Below are positions 63,778 to 64,000 of a stretch of 64,000 nucleotides of DNA, piece by piece. Location: assembly GCF_002933815.1 (NCBI RefSeq), contig NZ_BEYR01000007.1:124001-188000 (forward strand). The letters run 5' to 3'. Made by a program: the position numbers and the translations under genes. Each line of letters begins with the position of its first letter. The stretch's first letter is position 1. Origin of the DNA: Sphingobacterium sp. HMA12 (GTDB lineage Bacteria > Bacteroidota > Bacteroidia > Sphingobacteriales > Sphingobacteriaceae). The notes under the pieces are model-generated. The model saw only the letters and a list, made by a program, of their open reading frames with translations, searched no databases and was not told the origin of the DNA.

Positions 63778-64000
63778 ATGATTAATTATACTACTGTAAA
63801 AGCCGTAATATTTGATTTGGACGGTGTGCTGGTGGATACAGCGATCTACCATTTTCAAGCCTGGAGTAGGTTGGCTGCGCAATTGGGCTATTCCTTTTCT
63901 TTGGACGACAATGAGCAGCTAAAGGGGGTGAGCCGGGTTGAATCGCTTGAACTTATTCTGAAGTGGGCAGGACTGGAGAAATCCGAGCAGGAGAAAGCAC
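63778..64000 (+). CDS. pgmB: Beta-phosphoglucomutase, 3' end cut by window edge
   Basis: An open frame starts at ATG 63778, 33 bp after the amylase stop, and runs off the window after 74 codons. It begins MINYTTVKAVIFDLDGVLVD, the HAD-superfamily motif I with nucleophile Asp13 and acid/base Asp15, followed by TAIYHFQAWSRLAAQLG and LKGVSRVESLELIL. The last stretch matches the substrate-specificity loop of beta-phosphoglucomutases. The enzyme converts beta-glucose 1-phosphate, made by maltose phosphorylase, to glucose 6-phosphate. A maltose phosphorylase and a maltose permease gene are therefore expected just past the right edge. Confidence 0.9.
   Translation, partial: MINYTTVKAVIFDLDGVLVDTAIYHFQAWSRLAAQLGYSFSLDDNEQLKGVSRVESLELILKWAGLEKSEQEKA

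Noticed and set aside
1..64000. CRISPR arrays, tRNA or rRNA genes, insertion sequences and prophage genes
   Set aside because: Nothing with the right repeat structure, conserved RNA core or transposase/integrase motifs was found in the coding or intergenic sequence.

Overview
The window comes from a glycan-degrading Bacteroidota genome, most likely a Sphingobacterium-like member of the Sphingobacteriaceae. The genus is inferred from gene content and style. Supporting signs are three SusC/SusD pairs, ECF sigma/FecR pairs feeding receptors with an STN domain, a hybrid two-component regulator, many Q-rich signal peptides and lipoboxes, and very few Shine-Dalgarno sequences. I see no rRNA, tRNA, CRISPR array, transposase or integrase. 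The genes form five adjacent blocks that look like separately controlled nutrient-acquisition loci.

Block A (1-5745) holds a GH92 alpha-mannosidase cut by the left edge and, converging on it, a two-gene unit of a GH71/99-like hydrolase and a GH95 alpha-fucosidase. A perfect 38-bp palindromic terminator separates the two directions. Block B (6156-21872) is a cell-surface signalling locus without any recognisable enzyme: ECF sigma factor, FecR anti-sigma factor, STN-containing TonB receptor, two lipoproteins of unknown function (one DUF4397-like), three fasciclin (FAS1) lipoproteins, and a second, Oar-like TonB receptor. It is the least understood part of the window.

Block C (22081-35940) is a fructan utilisation locus. 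A hybrid two-component sensor with a periplasmic sugar-binding domain faces a sugar porter, a fructokinase-type kinase, SusC, SusD and two GH32 enzymes. The arrangement resembles the BT1754-controlled fructan locus of Bacteroides thetaiotaomicron.

Block D (36003-51814) is a locus for a fucosylated, uronate-containing glycan. It has an alginate-lyase-like protein, divergent from an ECF sigma/FecR pair, then SusC (with STN), SusD, a rare-looking GH88-GH29 fusion enzyme, an SGNH esterase-like hydrolase, a second GH29 fucosidase and a Tat-type Gfo/Idh/MocA oxidoreductase. The predicted flow is that a lyase makes unsaturated uronyl ends, GH88 removes them, GH29 enzymes remove fucose and the esterase removes acyl groups.

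Block E (52372-64000) is a starch/maltodextrin locus: LacI-type regulator, surface GH13 lipoprotein, SusC, SusD, SusE-like protein, SusA-like GH13 and the start of a beta-phosphoglucomutase cut by the right edge. Two near-identical palindromes exactly 100 bp apart between the lacI-type gene and the GH13 gene are probable operators. Just upstream of the block, at 52023-52114, lies a striking array of 11-bp-phased ACCGAA motifs arranged as a large inverted repeat.
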